NCBI GenBank assembly: GCA_001464495.1 | Contig: LNDZ01000018.1 | Coordinates: 1-64,000, forward strand | DNA from: Betaproteobacteria bacterium Ga0074130 | Lineage (GTDB): Bacteria; Pseudomonadota; Gammaproteobacteria; Burkholderiales; Rhodocyclaceae | DNA length: 64,000 nucleotides | Direction: 5' to 3' | Shown: positions 1 to 10,018 of the stretch, piece after piece | Layout: each line of letters starts with the position of its first letter | Position numbering within the stretch: the stretch's first letter is position 1 | The notes under the pieces: generated by a model | Seen by the model: the letters and a program-made list of their open reading frames with translations, nothing else | Told to the model about the DNA's origin: nothing | Database searches by the model: none | Position numbers and translations under genes: made by a program

Positions 1-67
1 GGACCGTGAAACACCTCCGCGCCGATGATATTGCAGATTGCCTGTGAGAAAGTAGGTCAGCGCCAGA
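1..67 (+). rRNA. rrf: 5S ribosomal RNA, 3' end (partial)
   Basis: The first bases match the 3' half of a bacterial 5S rRNA: the segment ending GAGAAAGTAGGTCA is characteristic, and it is followed directly by an intrinsic terminator. The 5' part lies outside the window, so an rRNA operon reading rightward ends here. The exact 3' end is estimated within a few bases. Confidence 0.88.
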
Positions 68-78
68 GTCCCCATTCC

Positions 79-115
79 AAAAAAGCCTCAGTTCTTATTG
101 AACTGGGGCTTTTTT
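79..115 (+). terminator. Intrinsic terminator of the rRNA operon
   Basis: A stem with arms around 82-94 and 100-112 (one G:T pair) is preceded by an A-run and followed by six T. It sits just after the 5S rRNA and would end the rRNA transcript. Confidence 0.88.
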
Positions 116-298
116 ACTTTGTGCTTCGTCGATTCCTGGTCGTGCTTAATCAATCTCAAGCGATCTCTGTAAGAATACGATTGCGCGGCGGCCCTAAACG
201 TTGGCTTGATTTAGATCGGAAGCACTACGGGAGTGCTGAAGGCCCCCGCGTGTCTGTGCTTGCTTCTCAATCTGCACGATCCCGCTCCCCGCTCCAAT
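116..298. other. Intergenic spacer, no gene seen
   Basis: Between the rRNA terminator and the terminator of the converging proB transcript I see no ORF with coding character, no tRNA and no clear repeat. Open frames here run through the 5S rRNA or the terminator and are not genes. Confidence 0.6.
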
Positions 299-326
299 GC
301 AAAAAGCCAACTACATCGTTGGCTTA
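299..326 (-). terminator. Intrinsic terminator downstream of proB
   Basis: Perfect 8-bp arms AAGCCAAC (304-311) and GTTGGCTT (318-325) enclose a 6-nt loop. Read on the minus strand the stem is followed by a T-run (plus-strand A-run 301-305), as expected for the end of the obgE-proB transcript. Confidence 0.8.
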
Positions 327-373
327 TAAATCGCGCTGGGCGCTGACAGAATGATAGGTAATCTGGGCGCAGA

Positions 374-2610
<2,237 letters not shown>

Positions 2611-2640
2611 CGAGTATTGCCTGTTCAGAAGTTGCTTAAA

Positions 2641-2904
2641 TTAAGCAGCGACTGGAACGATAACAACAGTCTTACGACGTTCAGCGCCCTTGACGACGAA
2701 TTGAACGGTACCTTCGATCTTGGCGAACAGGGTGTGATCTACGCCCATGCCAACGCCGTCGCCAGCGTGGAAACGGGTGCCGCGCTGACGGACAATAATG
2801 CTGCCAGCGGAAACGAGTTGACCACCAAAGCTCTTGACGCCAAGTCGCTTCGATTCTGAGTCGCGGCCGTTACGGGAACTGCCGCCTGCTTTTTTGTGTG
2901 CCAT
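2641..2904 (-). CDS. rpmA: 50S ribosomal protein L27
   Basis: L27 is a large-subunit protein whose N-terminal tail reaches the peptidyl transferase centre. The 87-aa product starts [16 protein letters not shown], the family signature, and keeps GVKSFGGQ and the IIVRQRGT segment. There is no extended N-terminus of the kind cleaved in Firmicutes. It lies 37 bp downstream of rplU, in one operon. Confidence 0.98.
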   Translation of the reverse strand: MAHKKAGGSSRNGRDSESKRLGVKSFGGQLVSAGSIIVRQRGTRFHAGDGVGMGVDHTLFAKIEGTVQFVVKGAERRKTVVIVPVAA

Positions 2905-2941
2905 GGTGCTGGCTCCTTGATTCTGTCAGTAGTGCTAAAGA

Positions 2942-3253
2942 TTAGCCGGCGATGCCGCTGATCTCGATTTCGGTGTAGTTCTGGCGATGGCCTTGATGCT
3001 TCTGGTAATGCTTACGACGACGCATTTTGAAGATCTTGACCTTATCGTGCCGACCGTGCGCAATCACCTTGGCAGTTACAGTTGCACCGTTGATCAATGG
3101 GGTGCCGATTTTCACCGACTCACCCTCACCGACCATAAGTACCTGATCCAAAGTGATTTCTGCGCCCACGTCTGCCGGTATCTGTTCTACTTTAAGTTTT
3201 TCGCCAGCGACAACACGATACTGCTTGCCACCGGTTTTTATGACCGCGTACAT
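2942..3253 (-). CDS. rplU: 50S ribosomal protein L21
   Basis: L21 binds 23S rRNA together with L20. The 103-aa product begins [14 protein letters not shown] and carries the family signature [19 protein letters not shown] near its C-terminus. It is the first gene of the minus-strand ribosomal cluster, 37 nt downstream of a near-consensus sigma-70 promoter. Confidence 0.98.
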   Translation of the reverse strand: MYAVIKTGGKQYRVVAGEKLKVEQIPADVGAEITLDQVLMVGEGESVKIGTPLINGATVTAKVIAHGRHDKVKIFKMRRRKHYQKHQGHRQNYTEIEISGIAG

Positions 3254-3289
3254 AGGGAACTCCGTTAAAAGTACTACAAAGAACCGAAG

Positions 3290-3318
3290 ATTCTAGTGGC
3301 TTTTCTTATGTCTGTCAA
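3290..3318 (-). promoter_or_regulatory. Sigma-70 promoter of rplU-rpmA
   Basis: On the minus strand a consensus -35 TTGACA (plus 3313-3318) is separated by exactly 17 bp from a -10 TAGAAT (plus 3290-3295). The rplU start lies about 37 bp further on. The near-perfect elements fit a strong ribosomal protein promoter. Confidence 0.85.
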
Positions 3319-3401
3319 TGCCTTGTCTGCTTTGGGCTGGCGGGTGCCCAAGCGCTGCAAAACCACGGTATTGTGTGCGTCACTGTTGAACGGAGCACTA
3401 C

Positions 3402-3770
3402 ATGAAGCAAGGCATCGTTTTATTTGGACATGGCTCACGTAACCCCGCGTGGGCTGAGCCGTTTCATCTGTTGCGTAGCGAAATCGAAAAGCAGCAGCCG
3501 GATGCGCAGGTCGAGCTGGGGTTTCTAGAACTAATGGAACCGTCTTTCGCCGATGCGATAGACCGGCTTGCCGCCAGCGGCGCTAACGATGTTGTTGTCG
3601 TTCCCGTTTTCATCTCGGCTGGCAGCCATGTGCGCGAAGATTTGCCCAAGTTGACCGAGGCCGCCATGGCCAGCCACCCGGGGCTACGGGTACGGGTGGT
3701 GCCGTCGCTCGGGGAGGCGCCAGAAATGCTTGCTGCCATGGCTCGTTATGCGCTGCAGGCTGCTGGCTGA
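3402..3770 (+). CDS. cbiX: Sirohydrochlorin chelatase, short CbiX type
   Basis: Members of this small chelatase family insert Co2+ or Fe2+ into sirohydrochlorin, for cobalamin or siroheme. The 122-aa product has the class II chelatase core: GIVLFGHGSRNP with the metal-binding His near the N-terminus, and VPVFISAGSHVREDLP with the second His. It is a single half-length domain that should dimerise. It is expressed divergently from rplU. A siroheme role would suit the siroheme-dependent NirB encoded 8 kb away, but that link is inference. Confidence 0.88.
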   Translation: MKQGIVLFGHGSRNPAWAEPFHLLRSEIEKQQPDAQVELGFLELMEPSFADAIDRLAASGANDVVVVPVFISAGSHVREDLPKLTEAAMASHPGLRVRVVPSLGEAPEMLAAMARYALQAAG

Positions 3771-5544
3771 CTACACCTACCACGTTGGATTCGGCCCGCT
3801 GGCATACGTTGCCTCGGGGCCTACTTATGCTGCAACGGCCACAGAAAGCGTTGTTTCTCCTTTGTGGGGCGCACTTTTTATCGTATTAGCCATAACGGGG
3901 GCGACAGGCTGGTTGTTGTTCTGGCGTGAACGCCAACACCGACAGGGGCAGGGTGAAAGAGACCCAGGCGGGGCTGCATTGATTCGCACGGTACTCGATG
4001 TGATTCCAGAGCCCGTATTGGTTAAAGACAGACACATGCGCCTAATCATGGCGAATCGTGCCTATGCTGCGCGTGCGGGTCTGCCTGCTGATGCACTGAT
4101 CGGTAAGGCCGTTCATGCGTTGATGCCTACAGCTGAAGCTGAGCGCGTGAGCGCCGCTGATACCGCGGTACTTTCTTCAAAAATTGACCAGGTCTTTGAG
4201 CTGAGCCTCGTTGATCGGGTCAGCAATACCGTGCGCAACTATATTGTCACGGAGCGTTTTGCCAGAAGCGCCGATGGAGAGGACCTGATTGTCGGCATTC
4301 ATCACGATGTCACGGAGTTGCGTCGTGCCATTGCCGAGTTTTCGGCAGCAATTGAGCAAACGCCATTAGTTGCTGTGCAGGGTTTTAATCGAAATTGCGT
4401 ATTGACGCATTGGAACAAGGCCAGCGAAAACCTCTTTGGTTTTACTGCATCTCAAGCACTTGGTAGCCGGTTGCAGGACATCATTCTTGAGCCGCGCCAG
4501 CAGCAAGTCTTTGAACGGGCTGTTGAAGATGCTTGGGTCGAGAAGCGTCCCTTTGGGCCCCGAGAAGTCCATTTACGTCTTCCCAATGGCCGTCGACTCA
4601 CGCTGCTACTGACACTGTTTCCTGTTGTTATAGAAGGCGCTGTCGTCGAGCTATTCAGCATGGCTGTGGATGTCAGTGCGCGTGTCGAGGCCGAACGACA
4701 GCTTGCCATGCATCGTGACAACCTACAGGCCCTCGTGACAGAACGGACGGCCGGTCTGCTGAAGGTCAAGCATGATCTCGAACAAGCCTTGCATGCACGT
4801 TCAGCGTTCCTTGCCAATATGTCTCATGAATTGAGAACACCCATGCATGCCGTGTTGAGTTTTGCGCGGCTTGGCGAAGAGCGTGCTGACAAGGGTACGC
4901 CTGAAAAAATGCGTGATTATTTTTCTCGTATTGTCACCAGTGGTGAGCGTTTGCTCGTGCTGATCAACAATTTGCTCGACCTGTCTAAGTTTGAGGCCGG
5001 CATGATGATCCTGCAACCACAGGAAACGGATCTAGTGGCTTTGCTACATGAGGTTGCTGATGAATATGGCTTATTGCTGGAAAAACAGGGCTTGAGACTC
5101 ACTCTCCCGCAGGATGTCCCCGTTTGCGTAGTGTCGCTGGATCGCTTGCGTATTCGCCAAGTGATTGCCAATCTTTTATCTAACGCCATACGTTTTTCAC
5201 CTCAGGCAGGACGCATTGATGTGTCGCTGTCGCCTTCATATATGCGCCTTGGACGTCGTGTGACAGACACCGAGGCCAGCCCAGCCATTTGCCTGTCGAT
5301 TGCCGATGAGGGACCGGGAATTCCCCCGGGTGAACTTGAACTAATCTTTGAGAAGTTTGTGCAGAGTAGTGAGACACGAACTGGCGCCGGGGGTACTGGC
5401 CTCGGTTTGTCCATCTGCCGAGAAATCATTAGCGCACACCACGGGAGTATTTCTGCCCGCAATGGCAACAATGGTGGCGCGGTTTTCGAAGTCCTGCTCC
5501 CTCTACAGGTGCATGATGTTGCTGAGGCCTCTTTGTTAAACTGA
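3748..5544 (+). CDS. Membrane PAS-domain histidine kinase
   Basis: Sensor kinase of about 598 aa. One clear membrane segment lies near residues 40-60 (WGALFIVLAITGATGWLLFW). Two PAS domains follow (from RTVLDVIPEPVLV and from AIEQTPLVAVQ), then a HisKA domain with the phospho-acceptor box NMSHELRTP and a HATPase domain with NLLSNAIRFSP, DEGPGIPPG and GTGLGLSI. No receiver domain is attached; the next two genes encode receivers and are the likely partners. The start is uncertain: no later ATG precedes the membrane segment, so I use the ATG at 3748, which overlaps cbiX by 23 bp; a TTG at 3730 is an alternative. Neither has a convincing ribosome site. Confidence 0.85.
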   Translation: MRCRLLADYTYHVGFGPLAYVASGPTYAATATESVVSPLWGALFIVLAITGATGWLLFWRERQHRQGQGERDPGGAALIRTVLDVIPEPVLVKDRHMRLIMANRAYAARAGLPADALIGKAVHALMPTAEAERVSAADTAVLSSKIDQVFELSLVDRVSNTVRNYIVTERFARSADGEDLIVGIHHDVTELRRAIAEFSAAIEQTPLVAVQGFNRNCVLTHWNKASENLFGFTASQALGSRLQDIILEPRQQQVFERAVEDAWVEKRPFGPREVHLRLPNGRRLTLLLTLFPVVIEGAVVELFSMAVDVSARVEAERQLAMHRDNLQALVTERTAGLLKVKHDLEQALHARSAFLANMSHELRTPMHAVLSFARLGEERADKGTPEKMRDYFSRIVTSGERLLVLINNLLDLSKFEAGMMILQPQETDLVALLHEVADEYGLLLEKQGLRLTLPQDVPVCVVSLDRLRIRQVIANLLSNAIRFSPQAGRIDVSLSPSYMRLGRRVTDTEASPAICLSIADEGPGIPPGELELIFEKFVQSSETRTGAGGTGLGLSICREIISAHHGSISARNGNNGGAVFEVLLPLQVHDVAEASLLN

Positions 5545-5567
5545 CAGGCCAATAGCTGAAAGCCTTC

Positions 5568-6473
5568 ATGCCCACGCCCCCTAAAATTTTGGTGATTGAT
5601 GACGAGCCGCTGAATCTCGAAATCATTGCTGAGCATCTCGAAGAGATGGCCTGCGAGGTCTTTCGCTACGCATCAGCAGACGAAGCTTGGGGTCATCTCC
5701 AAGCCCTGCCAGCCAATCCCTATGACTTGGTGCTCCTCGACCGGATGATGCCTGGCATGGATGGCATCCAGCTGTTACGTCTGCTCAAGGTTGATGCGCG
5801 ATTCAAGCAGGTGCCGGTCGTGATGCAAACCGCGGCTAACAGCCCAGAAGAGGTGCGTCAGGGCATTGCCGCCGGTGCGTTTTATTACCTCGCCAAACCT
5901 TATTCAGGCCGTGAATTGCTGGCGATTGTTCAGGCAGCATTGAAGTCAGTGCCAGCCCCGTTGGAGCTTGGCAAGGTTCAAGATCAACTGGTCGGTGATG
6001 TCTTTGAGTTCTCAACGCTCACCGAGGCACGCACTTTGGCCCATTTGCTCAGCTTGCGCTGCCCGCAACCGGAGCTTGCTGCCATGGGGCTCGCCGAATT
6101 GTTGGTGAATGCAATCGAGCATGGCAATCTGGGTATCTGTTATGAGCAGAAGCGCGCCTTGCGCCTTGCCGATAGGTGGGAGGCGGAAATCGAGCGTCGC
6201 CTCGCCTTGTCAGATCAGGCTGGTCGCAAGGCCAAGGTTGAGGCTCGGCAGACACAAGATGCTTGGACCTTCACGGTCACTGATTGCGGTAACGGTTTCG
6301 ATTGGCAACGCTATCTGACAATTGACCCCGAGCGTGTCTATGATCCTAATGGTCGGGGTATTGCCATGGCCAAACAGCTCTGCTTTTCCAGTCTTGAGTA
6401 TCTCGGCTGCGGCAATACCGCAGTAGCAATCATTCGTACAGATCGAACCGATTCGACACTCTCTACATCATGA
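5568..6473 (+). CDS. Receiver domain fused to HATPase-type (anti-sigma-like) serine kinase domain
   Basis: The N-terminal receiver (residues about 5-125) has the acidic pair D11/D12, phospho-acceptor D58 in LLDRMMPGMDG and K110. The C-terminal domain carries an N-box, ELLVNAIEHGN, and a G-box-like NGRGIAMAKQL, typical of HATPase_c_2 switch kinases of the RsbW/SpoIIAB group. Such kinases phosphorylate STAS anti-anti-sigma proteins. Putting one behind a receiver suggests phosphorelay control of a partner switch. It overlaps the next gene by 4 bp (ATGA), so both are co-translated. No STAS gene is visible in the window. Confidence 0.85.
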   Translation: MPTPPKILVIDDEPLNLEIIAEHLEEMACEVFRYASADEAWGHLQALPANPYDLVLLDRMMPGMDGIQLLRLLKVDARFKQVPVVMQTAANSPEEVRQGIAAGAFYYLAKPYSGRELLAIVQAALKSVPAPLELGKVQDQLVGDVFEFSTLTEARTLAHLLSLRCPQPELAAMGLAELLVNAIEHGNLGICYEQKRALRLADRWEAEIERRLALSDQAGRKAKVEARQTQDAWTFTVTDCGNGFDWQRYLTIDPERVYDPNGRGIAMAKQLCFSSLEYLGCGNTAVAIIRTDRTDSTLSTS

Positions 6474-7666
6474 CCCAGCATGTAACTGCCCCATCCTCTG
6501 GTAATGCACTGTCCGTCCATGAACCAACGCTTAAGGTGTTGGTGGTCGATGACACTGCCGTCAATCGGCAGATCCTTAAAGTGTTTCTAGAGCGTCTCGG
6601 CTATATCTTTCTTGGCGCCGGCGATGGCGACGAGGCCTTGAACGTGTTTTTAAGTGAGCGCCCAGACGTCGTGCTCATGGATGTCATGATGCCGCACGTG
6701 AATGGCTATGAAGCCACTAAGCGCATCCGCGAGCTCTCAGGCGAGCGTTGGGTCCCTGTGATCTTTGTGTCCGCCCTTGATCGCAATGACAACTTGATTG
6801 ATGGGTTGGACGCCGGTGGTGACGACTTCATGTCCAAGCCCATCAACTTTATTGTGCTGGATGCGAAGCTACGTTCGCTACGGCGCATGGTGCACTTGCA
6901 ACGTCGTATCGAAGCCTATCGTGAGCTGCAAGACCGTGAGCATGCGCTGACCCGCGATATTGTCGAACGCCAGATGGCGCGTCCCGGGCTGAGCGATCCA
7001 AGCGTGCGCTATTGGGTTTCGCCTGCCCGAGACTTCAGCGGTGACATTGTTGCTGCGGCGCGTGCTGCTGACGGCAAACTCTTTGCCATGCTCGCTGATG
7101 GTTGCGGGCATGGGCTGGCGCCTGCGATCAGCGTCATGCCAGTGCTGAGTGTCTTTTATAGCCTTGTTGAGGCAGATACCGCGCCGACTCTGCCGCATTT
7201 GATTGGCGAGTTGAATCGCCAGCTGGTCGCCACCTTGCCGAGTGATCGGTTTGTCGCGGGTGCCATGATGTGTATTGACCCCGTCACGCAGCAGGCTGAT
7301 ATTTGGGTCGGCGGTTTGCCCACCTTGGTGTGGCTGGGCGCAGACGGGCGGGTACGCAAAATCTTCCCGTCCGACCATCTGGCCTTAGGCATTATCGAGA
7401 CAGATCAAGACTTGCTCACCCATGCCCGGATTGACTGGCAAACGGGTGATTGTCTCGTGGTGTGTTCGGATGGACTGTTGGAAATGCCGATCAGCGATGG
7501 CGAAGCCTTTGGTCAAGAACGCTTTATTGCCTTGCTCGAGTCCTGCCCAGCGGGACATGATTTGCTCGACCATGTGCGTAGCGGATTCCAGTCACAACTG
7601 ATCAAGCAGGAGCCGGATGACGATGTCTCACTCCTGATTGTGGATTGTCGTCCTTCAGCCAAATAG
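6470..7666 (+). CDS. Receiver domain fused to SpoIIE/PP2C phosphatase
   Basis: 398 aa. The receiver (residues about 20-145) has D27/D28, phospho-acceptor D71 in VLMDVMMPHVNG and a lysine in MSKPI. A short coiled linker leads to a SpoIIE-type phosphatase domain with metal-binding motifs DFSGDI, ADGCGHG, CSDGLLE and PDDDVSLL. Family members dephosphorylate STAS proteins or act on other Ser/Thr phosphoproteins; HsbR of Pseudomonas has the same layout. With the preceding kinase it forms an opposing pair, each gated by its own receiver, presumably fed by the upstream histidine kinase. Confidence 0.9.
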   Translation: MTQHVTAPSSGNALSVHEPTLKVLVVDDTAVNRQILKVFLERLGYIFLGAGDGDEALNVFLSERPDVVLMDVMMPHVNGYEATKRIRELSGERWVPVIFVSALDRNDNLIDGLDAGGDDFMSKPINFIVLDAKLRSLRRMVHLQRRIEAYRELQDREHALTRDIVERQMARPGLSDPSVRYWVSPARDFSGDIVAAARAADGKLFAMLADGCGHGLAPAISVMPVLSVFYSLVEADTAPTLPHLIGELNRQLVATLPSDRFVAGAMMCIDPVTQQADIWVGGLPTLVWLGADGRVRKIFPSDHLALGIIETDQDLLTHARIDWQTGDCLVVCSDGLLEMPISDGEAFGQERFIALLESCPAGHDLLDHVRSGFQSQLIKQEPDDDVSLLIVDCRPSAK

Positions 7667-7777
7667 TCAATTGGCCCATTGGTGAATGAGCCAAGTAGAG
7701 AAGCAACTAGACTCAGGCGTCAGTCTCTTTCCGTGACAAGGTAGAATAAACAAGCATATTTTCTACAAGTTTCTGAC

Positions 7778-8386
7778 ATGTCTATCCGCCCACCCATTTC
7801 CGCACAGAAGATGCTCAGCGTCCTGGTGATTGATGAATCCCAGGGGCGTGCGGCCGAGATTTGTGCGGGGCTGGCCGTGGCGGGCTATCAGGTCGCAGCC
7901 TTGGTCCCGGATACGCTGGACTTGTCCGATCAGGTGCAGCGCTTGCGGCCGGATGTCATCCTCATCCAAACCGAGTCACCCTCGCGTGACACGCTGGAAC
8001 ATTTGGCCGTGCTGGAGCGTGACATGCCGCGCCCAGTCCTCATGTTTGCCAACGAGCGTGACAGCGTGGTCATGCGCGAGGCCATGCGCGCGGGCGTGTC
8101 TGCTTATGTCGTCGATGGCCTGAAGGCCGATCGTATTCAGCCGCTGATCGAAGTGGCCATGGCGCGTTTTGAGGAATATCGCGAACTCAAGCGCGAGCGT
8201 GACGAAGCCACACGCAAGCTGTCCGACCGTATTGCGATTGATCGCGCCAAGGGTTTGCTCATGAAAGCACGCGGGTTGGACGAGGAGGGCGCCTATGCGG
8301 CCCTGCGCAAACTTGCTATGGATCGTGGGCTACCGTTGCATGATGTCGCACACGATGTCATTGCCATGGCGAAGATGCTGCTCTGA
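7778..8386 (+). CDS. nasT: ANTAR-domain antiterminator NasT
   Basis: NasT binds two-hairpin leader RNAs and prevents transcription termination of nitrate assimilation operons. The 202-aa product has a receiver-like N-domain and a C-terminal ANTAR domain (about residues 145-200, with AIDRAKGLLMKARGLDEEGAYAALRKLA). At the phospho-acceptor position the sequence reads ILIQTESPSRDT, so Q64 replaces the usual Asp. The fold should therefore work without phosphorylation, which fits the known control by protein-protein contact with the nitrate sensor NasS. No nasS is adjacent. It is followed by the nrtA leader, which contains matching RNA hairpins. Confidence 0.92.
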   Translation: MSIRPPISAQKMLSVLVIDESQGRAAEICAGLAVAGYQVAALVPDTLDLSDQVQRLRPDVILIQTESPSRDTLEHLAVLERDMPRPVLMFANERDSVVMREAMRAGVSAYVVDGLKADRIQPLIEVAMARFEEYRELKRERDEATRKLSDRIAIDRAKGLLMKARGLDEEGAYAALRKLAMDRGLPLHDVAHDVIAMAKMLL

Positions 8387-8405
8387 GTCTCCGTAGCCCC
8401 TCTCC

Positions 8406-8443
8406 TGCACCCCATTCCGGTGCATCTGCACCGCCATGTTGCA
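8406..8443. promoter_or_regulatory. Candidate NtrC enhancer sites upstream of nrtA
   Basis: TGCACC at 8427-8432, a 5-bp spacer and GTTGCA at 8438-8443 match the NtrC dyad TGCACC-N5-GGTGCA at 11 of 12 arm positions. Just upstream, TGCACC (8406-8411) and GGTGCA (8419-8424) form the same dyad with a 7-bp spacer. Both lie about 130-165 bp before the predicted sigma-54 start site, a normal enhancer distance. Confidence 0.6.
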
Positions 8444-8545
8444 CACATTCCTCCCTGACAATGACTCTTCAACAGGTATTCAAGGGTGTCGGGTTTTCTC
8501 CTTATCCCTTGTGACCACAGTCATTTGATCGAAACTTAGCATGCC

Positions 8546-8561
8546 TGGCATGCGGCTTGCT
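8546..8561 (+). promoter_or_regulatory. Sigma-54 promoter of the nrtABC operon
   Basis: TGGCAT (-24, 8546-8551), a 5-bp spacer and TTGCT (-12, 8557-8561) match the sigma-54 consensus TGGCAC-N5-TTGCW with one difference. Transcription would begin near 8572, three bases before the first leader hairpin, which supports both calls. Confidence 0.78.
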
Positions 8562-8571
8562 GAGTAGTGTT

Positions 8572-8666
8572 TATCTCGAGTCAACGGCGATTCGAGCGAT
8601 CAGCGGACAACGGCGTCCAAGTACTCCTTCCTCACCGAAGGCTTACTTGTGACGCCGCTTTTTTTT
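8572..8666 (+). promoter_or_regulatory. ANTAR (NasT)-responsive leader RNA
   Basis: Two hairpins carry the same hexaloop AACGGC, with A at position 1 and G at position 4 as required by ANTAR proteins. P1 pairs 8575-8582 with 8589-8596 (one G:U pair) around loop 8583-8588. P2 pairs 8605-8608 with 8615-8618 around loop 8609-8614. The P2 loop and 3' arm overlap the 5' arm of the terminator at 8611-8617, so the two structures exclude each other. NasT binding to P1-P2 would allow read-through into nrtA. Confidence 0.88.
8611..8666 (+). terminator. Leader terminator, mutually exclusive with the ANTAR hairpin
   Basis: CGGCGTC (8611-8617) pairs with GACGCCG (8651-8657); inner pairings CAAG/CTTG and CCTTC/GAAGG extend the stem. 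Eight T follow at 8659-8666. It sits between the sigma-54 promoter and the nrtA ribosome site, so it acts as an attenuator rather than an end-of-operon signal. Confidence 0.88.
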
Positions 8667-8695
8667 GCGCGAATGAAACATACGGAGATATTACG

Positions 8696-9955
8696 ATGGA
8701 AGACAAGAAGCAAGGCTTCTCGCGTCGCGAGTTCATCAAGTCCACCACAGCGGTTGCCACTGGCGCCAGTCTGATGGGTCTGGTCCCGGCGGGCGTACGC
8801 TCTGCCGCTTGGGCTGCCGGTTCGGACGCGCCGGAAAAGAAGGAAGTCCGCATCGGCTTCATTCCGCTGACCGACTGTTCTTCAGTCGTGATGGCCAACA
8901 TCATGAAGTTCGACGAGAAGTACGGCATCAAGATCATCCCGTCTAAGGAAGCTTCTTGGGCTGCGGTGCGTGACAAGCTCGTCAATGGCGAGCTCGATGC
9001 TGCCCACGTACTTTATGGCTTGGTCTACGGCCTGCAACTCGGTATCGGCGGCCCCAAGAAAGAGATGAACATCCTGATGAACCTGAACCAGAACGGTCAG
9101 GCCATCACCCTCGCCAAGGCACTCAATGCCAAGGGCGTGACCGACGGCGCCAGCCTTGCCAAGCTGCTTGCCAAGAAGGAAAAGGAATACACCTTCGCGC
9201 AGACCTTCCCGACCGGTACGCATGCGATGTGGTTGAACTACTGGCTGGCCGCCAACGGCATTGACCCACTGAAGGACGTCAAGACCATCACCGTGCCGCC
9301 ACCGCAAATGGTTGCCAATATGCGCGTCGGCAATATGGACGGCTACTGCGTTGGCGAGCCCTGGAACAACCGCGCGATTGTCGATGGCATCGGCTTTACT
9401 GCCACCACCACGCAAGACATTTGGACCGACCACCCGGAAAAGGTGCTCGGCACCTCGGCCGAATGGGTTGCCAAGAACCCGAACACAGCACGCGCTATGA
9501 CTGCTGCCATTCTTGAAGCTGGCCGCTGGATCGACTCTTCGGTCACCAACAAGCACAAGACGGCAGAAACCGTGGCGCAGAAGGCCTACGTCAATACCGA
9601 CTCTGACGTCATCGTTGCCCGCATGCTGGGCCGCTACGACAACGGCATCGGCAAGGTATGGGATGACAAGAACGCCATGAAGTTCTTCAACGATGGTGCT
9701 GCCAACTTCCCGTATCTGTCCGATGGCATGTGGTTCCTCACCCAGCACAAGCGTTGGGGCCTGCTGAAGAGCGATCCGGATTATCTGGCTGTGGCCAAGG
9801 CCGTTAATCGCATCGATATCTACAAGCAAGCTGCGACCGCTGCGGGTGTGTCACTGCCAAAGAGCGAGATGCGCACCAGCAAGCTGATCGACGGTGTGGT
9901 GTGGGACGGCAAAGACCCGGCCAAGTACGCCGCGTCGTTCAAGATCAAGGCGTAA
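8696..9955 (+). CDS. nrtA: Nitrate ABC transporter, substrate-binding protein (Tat signal)
   Basis: Periplasmic nitrate/nitrite-binding component of the NrtABC importer, CmpA/NrtA family, 419 aa. The start at 8696 is chosen because an upstream GTG would put the leader terminator inside the gene, while ATG 8696 follows a GGAG ribosome site and gives a clean twin-arginine signal (SRREF at residues 9-13, cleavage near AWAAG around 40). The mature part shows family segments such as KEVRIGFIPLTDC and GTHAMWLNYWLAANGID. It heads the nrtABC operon. Having a Tat signal, it is a transporter component and not the cytosolic sensor NasS. Confidence 0.93.
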   Translation: MEDKKQGFSRREFIKSTTAVATGASLMGLVPAGVRSAAWAAGSDAPEKKEVRIGFIPLTDCSSVVMANIMKFDEKYGIKIIPSKEASWAAVRDKLVNGELDAAHVLYGLVYGLQLGIGGPKKEMNILMNLNQNGQAITLAKALNAKGVTDGASLAKLLAKKEKEYTFAQTFPTGTHAMWLNYWLAANGIDPLKDVKTITVPPPQMVANMRVGNMDGYCVGEPWNNRAIVDGIGFTATTTQDIWTDHPEKVLGTSAEWVAKNPNTARAMTAAILEAGRWIDSSVTNKHKTAETVAQKAYVNTDSDVIVARMLGRYDNGIGKVWDDKNAMKFFNDGAANFPYLSDGMWFLTQHKRWGLLKSDPDYLAVAKAVNRIDIYKQAATAAGVSLPKSEMRTSKLIDGVVWDGKDPAKYAASFKIKA

Positions 9956-9963
9956 TACCTCTC

Positions 9964-9991
9964 CACCGGGCATGTGCTGCCATGCCCGGTG
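9964..9991 (+). other. Perfect stem-loop between nrtA and nrtB
   Basis: Arms CACCGGGCATG (9964-9974) and CATGCCCGGTG (9981-9991) form an 11-bp perfect stem with a 6-nt loop. There is no T-run, so it is more likely an mRNA-stabilising or processing element that raises binding-protein output over the permease. Confidence 0.7.
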
Positions 9992-10018
9992 TGAGCCGCA
10001 GCAAATCTGGAGAATGAA

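Noticed and set aside
25-354. 109-codon frame at the left end
   Set aside because: It runs through 5S rRNA and two terminators and has no coding character.
8567-8695. Extended N-terminus of NrtA from a GTG at 8567
   Set aside because: It would translate the ANTAR hairpins and terminator and hide the Tat signal; ATG 8696 has a ribosome site and the twin-arginine motif.
8882-9829. Minus-strand 315-codon frame opposite nrtA
   Set aside because: A shadow of the GC-rich nrtA coding sequence, with no recognisable domain.
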